Source: Rotaria macrura (Eukaryota; Rotifera; Eurotatoria; Philodinida; Philodinidae). Taken from it: a DNA stretch of 64,000 bases. Below, piece after piece: positions 61,950-64,000 of the stretch. The notes beneath the pieces were generated by a model. That model did no database searches. It was not told where the DNA came from and saw only the letters and a program-made list of their open reading frames with translations. A program made the position numbers and the translations under genes. The stretch is from the NCBI GenBank assembly GCA_900239685.1, contig OENT01000581.1, positions 1 to 64,000 of the forward strand, written 5' to 3'. Within the stretch, counting starts at the first letter, position 1. Each line of letters begins with the position of its first letter.

Positions 61950-64000
61950 AGTCGCTTCACGTAGAAATTGAACAGCATAATCTTGATTCAATTCTGTGTC
62001 TGACGAATTTCTGATTTTTCTGATGCCACCATGATTGCTAGATAAGTACTGAGCATTGGCGAGAGAGTAAATACGGGTGAAGATGTGTAAACGCTTCGTG
62101 GACTGTGATTTTAAAGTTCATTTGAATCAAAGGCACATGGGATAAATGAGAACAACTCTCCATCGGTGTTTGTGTTTTAAAGAGAAAAAAAACGAAAGAA
62201 AAGCGATGCTTCCAAATGACCACGTGTAATTTTGCTGAATTCATTTTCAACATTTCTACTTATTTGGAGTATTTTAATATTAAGCAATGAGCATTAATCT
62301 TTAGCTGAGAAGGAATACTGTTTACTATCGTTTGTTATCTTCGACATGATTTTTTCTGACAGACCGACACTGTTATTTTGATTACTAAAAGATATAGTAC
62401 ATGATTAGTAACTGAAACTGAGATGAGAATAATAAAATAGGAATGGAGTAGAATTCTTGATTATTATAGATTTGAAAACATGACACATGATTATGTAAAG
62501 ATTTCGAATTTCCAAAGTACTTGACAGATTCAAAAAACTAACAAGTATTCGATTCGCACTCTTACATAATGATTCGCTAAAGAAAGACTGCTGTACATCA
62601 ATATGTCTTTAATAAACACATGTCCGTTCATTCCTCGACTATAGCTAGTCTATCATCGATTTCTTTGTATTACATGTACCAGAGATGGAAAACGAATCAA
62701 AACATCTTTTTATGAAACGTGCCCGAACCAGGCAAAGTCAATTTGTTTTCGGTCTTTGACACTTACATCATAATAGATTTGTCTTATTTCTTCCATTTAT
62801 AGGACACAATATCTTTGTCTGTATCCATTTGAAACAAACTACTGCTCTGGTAGGTGTGCTTTTTATCATTGATGCATATATATTAGAAAAGTGACTATAA
62901 AAAAATATTCGAATGATAATAGTATACTTACACTATAACGTAGAAGAGTACTATACTTAAGTTATATTTTCTGTCGTTTTCTACTCTGTACAGAAAATGC
63001 AAAATGCTGATAACCCAATGCTGTATTAAAGTACACCCAAACATTAAACAGTACAACAACAAGAATCGTAAAGATTGATCATGATAGTGATTAGTTGAAA
63101 ATGAAACAAAGTATTTTACTTTTTACTATAGCAAACTTGTGAAAACTCATAGAAGAATATTGATATTGCTGATGTAAAGGTCTAAACAAAAATATTTTAT
63201 AGAAAAACAAACGGAAGAAATTCTCTTGCACCAACACTTGATAAAATCATATTTGTACAGTTTTGGTGATAGTTGTAAAGAATTTTACGAATGTAAGAAC
63301 AATAATAGATCATGAGAAATGTTCATGGTATTGTAATTGTTGAAAAAGTTTTGATTCGAATGAAAAATCAACAGTGTGATGATAGTAACAGAACGTCGTC
63401 TCTAATTATTTGAGTATAGATCAAGAGATTCATGTTCTAAAATGTGTTATAATCTCACAGTACAATAAAGTAGATGTCTTACGAATAAACAATTTTCAAC
63501 GATCGAAACGCTGTTACAGTAACGAGACTTTTTCATATATGTTTACAATGAACGCTTAATCGTCAGAGAAAAAGATAGTAGAATGATGTCACCCAAGCAT
63601 ACGCACATGCTTAATCTTTGGAACATGATCATGCATAGAGATAACTACGTGTAATCTTAATTATAAAGCTTTACTTATTCATAAAAGCAACAAGATTAAC
63701 AAGTGATAAATGTGGCACGTGTGTTCAATTTTTTAATTCTTTCTTCGTTAATTTTATGCAAATAACATCATTTGACATCGTTTCTTTTTGTTCGATTAAT
63801 ACTTATTCAATAAGCGAATAAGACAATCATGTTTTTCTTCTCGCTACCTGTTTAATGTTAAATCATCAGTCCACAATGAAAAACAAAAAGCAACAGATTT
63901 CTAATGTCTTATTGAATAATGATAATGATTATGTACATGTACATGTATTGCTTATAATCGAACAGATTCTCGTTGTCGTGTATCATTAAAATGTTGTTCT
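61950..64000. other. Intergenic, no gene seen
   Basis: About 2 kb of AT-rich sequence to the window end. No frame with a recognisable domain, no RNA gene and no terminal repeats noticed. Confidence 0.5.

Overview
The window looks like a metazoan nuclear genome. It is AT-rich, with short phase-consistent introns (52 and 78 bp in one gene), GT-AG splice sites, a TATA box, AATAAA signals and animal-only families: a DEG/ENaC channel, a large lipid transfer protein (LLTP), a PCM1-like centriolar satellite scaffold and a Mab-21 protein. A mainly fungal-type DUF4246 fragment, small decayed DNA transposons, and splice-acceptor-like sites just before several start codons (as expected for spliced-leader trans-splicing) point to a rotifer, most likely bdelloid. 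That placement is inference; no ribosomal or mitochondrial marker is present.

Layout. 1-1.4 kb: no gene. 1.4-2.9 kb (-): Mab-21/cGAS-fold protein. 3.3-6.65 kb: a mariner fossil split by a 2.4-kb hAT-like element that itself carries a long foldback structure. 8.0-9.6 kb (+): three-exon DEG/ENaC channel. 11.3-12.2 kb (-): 5'-truncated LINE. 12.5-13.2 kb (+): 3' end of a DUF4246 gene lacking its front. 13.2-17 kb: gene-poor, with one possible orphan exon. 17.0-32.6 kb (-): complete 26-exon, 3007-residue apolipophorin-like LLTP gene. 35.1-46.7 kb (-): 20-exon PCM1-like gene, 1287 residues. 46.7-52.4 kb: gene-poor, with two possible orphan exons and a GC-rich MITE. 52.4-55.3 kb (+): single-exon P-loop GTPase-like protein with a Cys/His cluster. 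55.3-60.1 kb: repeats. 60.2-61.8 kb (+): membrane-anchored acyl-CoA oxidase-like protein. 61.8-64 kb: nothing seen.

The genes do not form an operon or pathway; they are ordinary, mostly unrelated animal genes. Two have lipid themes (LLTP for secreted lipid transport, acyl-CoA oxidase-like for fatty acyl oxidation), but they lie 28 kb apart. Both large gene models were assembled by hand: every junction was checked for GT/AG and reading phase, and totals are exact multiples of three (9024 and 3864 nt). I saw no CRISPR, rRNA, tRNA or retroviral element. The least explained items are the GTPase-like protein, the nested foldback, and the splice-acceptor-before-ATG pattern.
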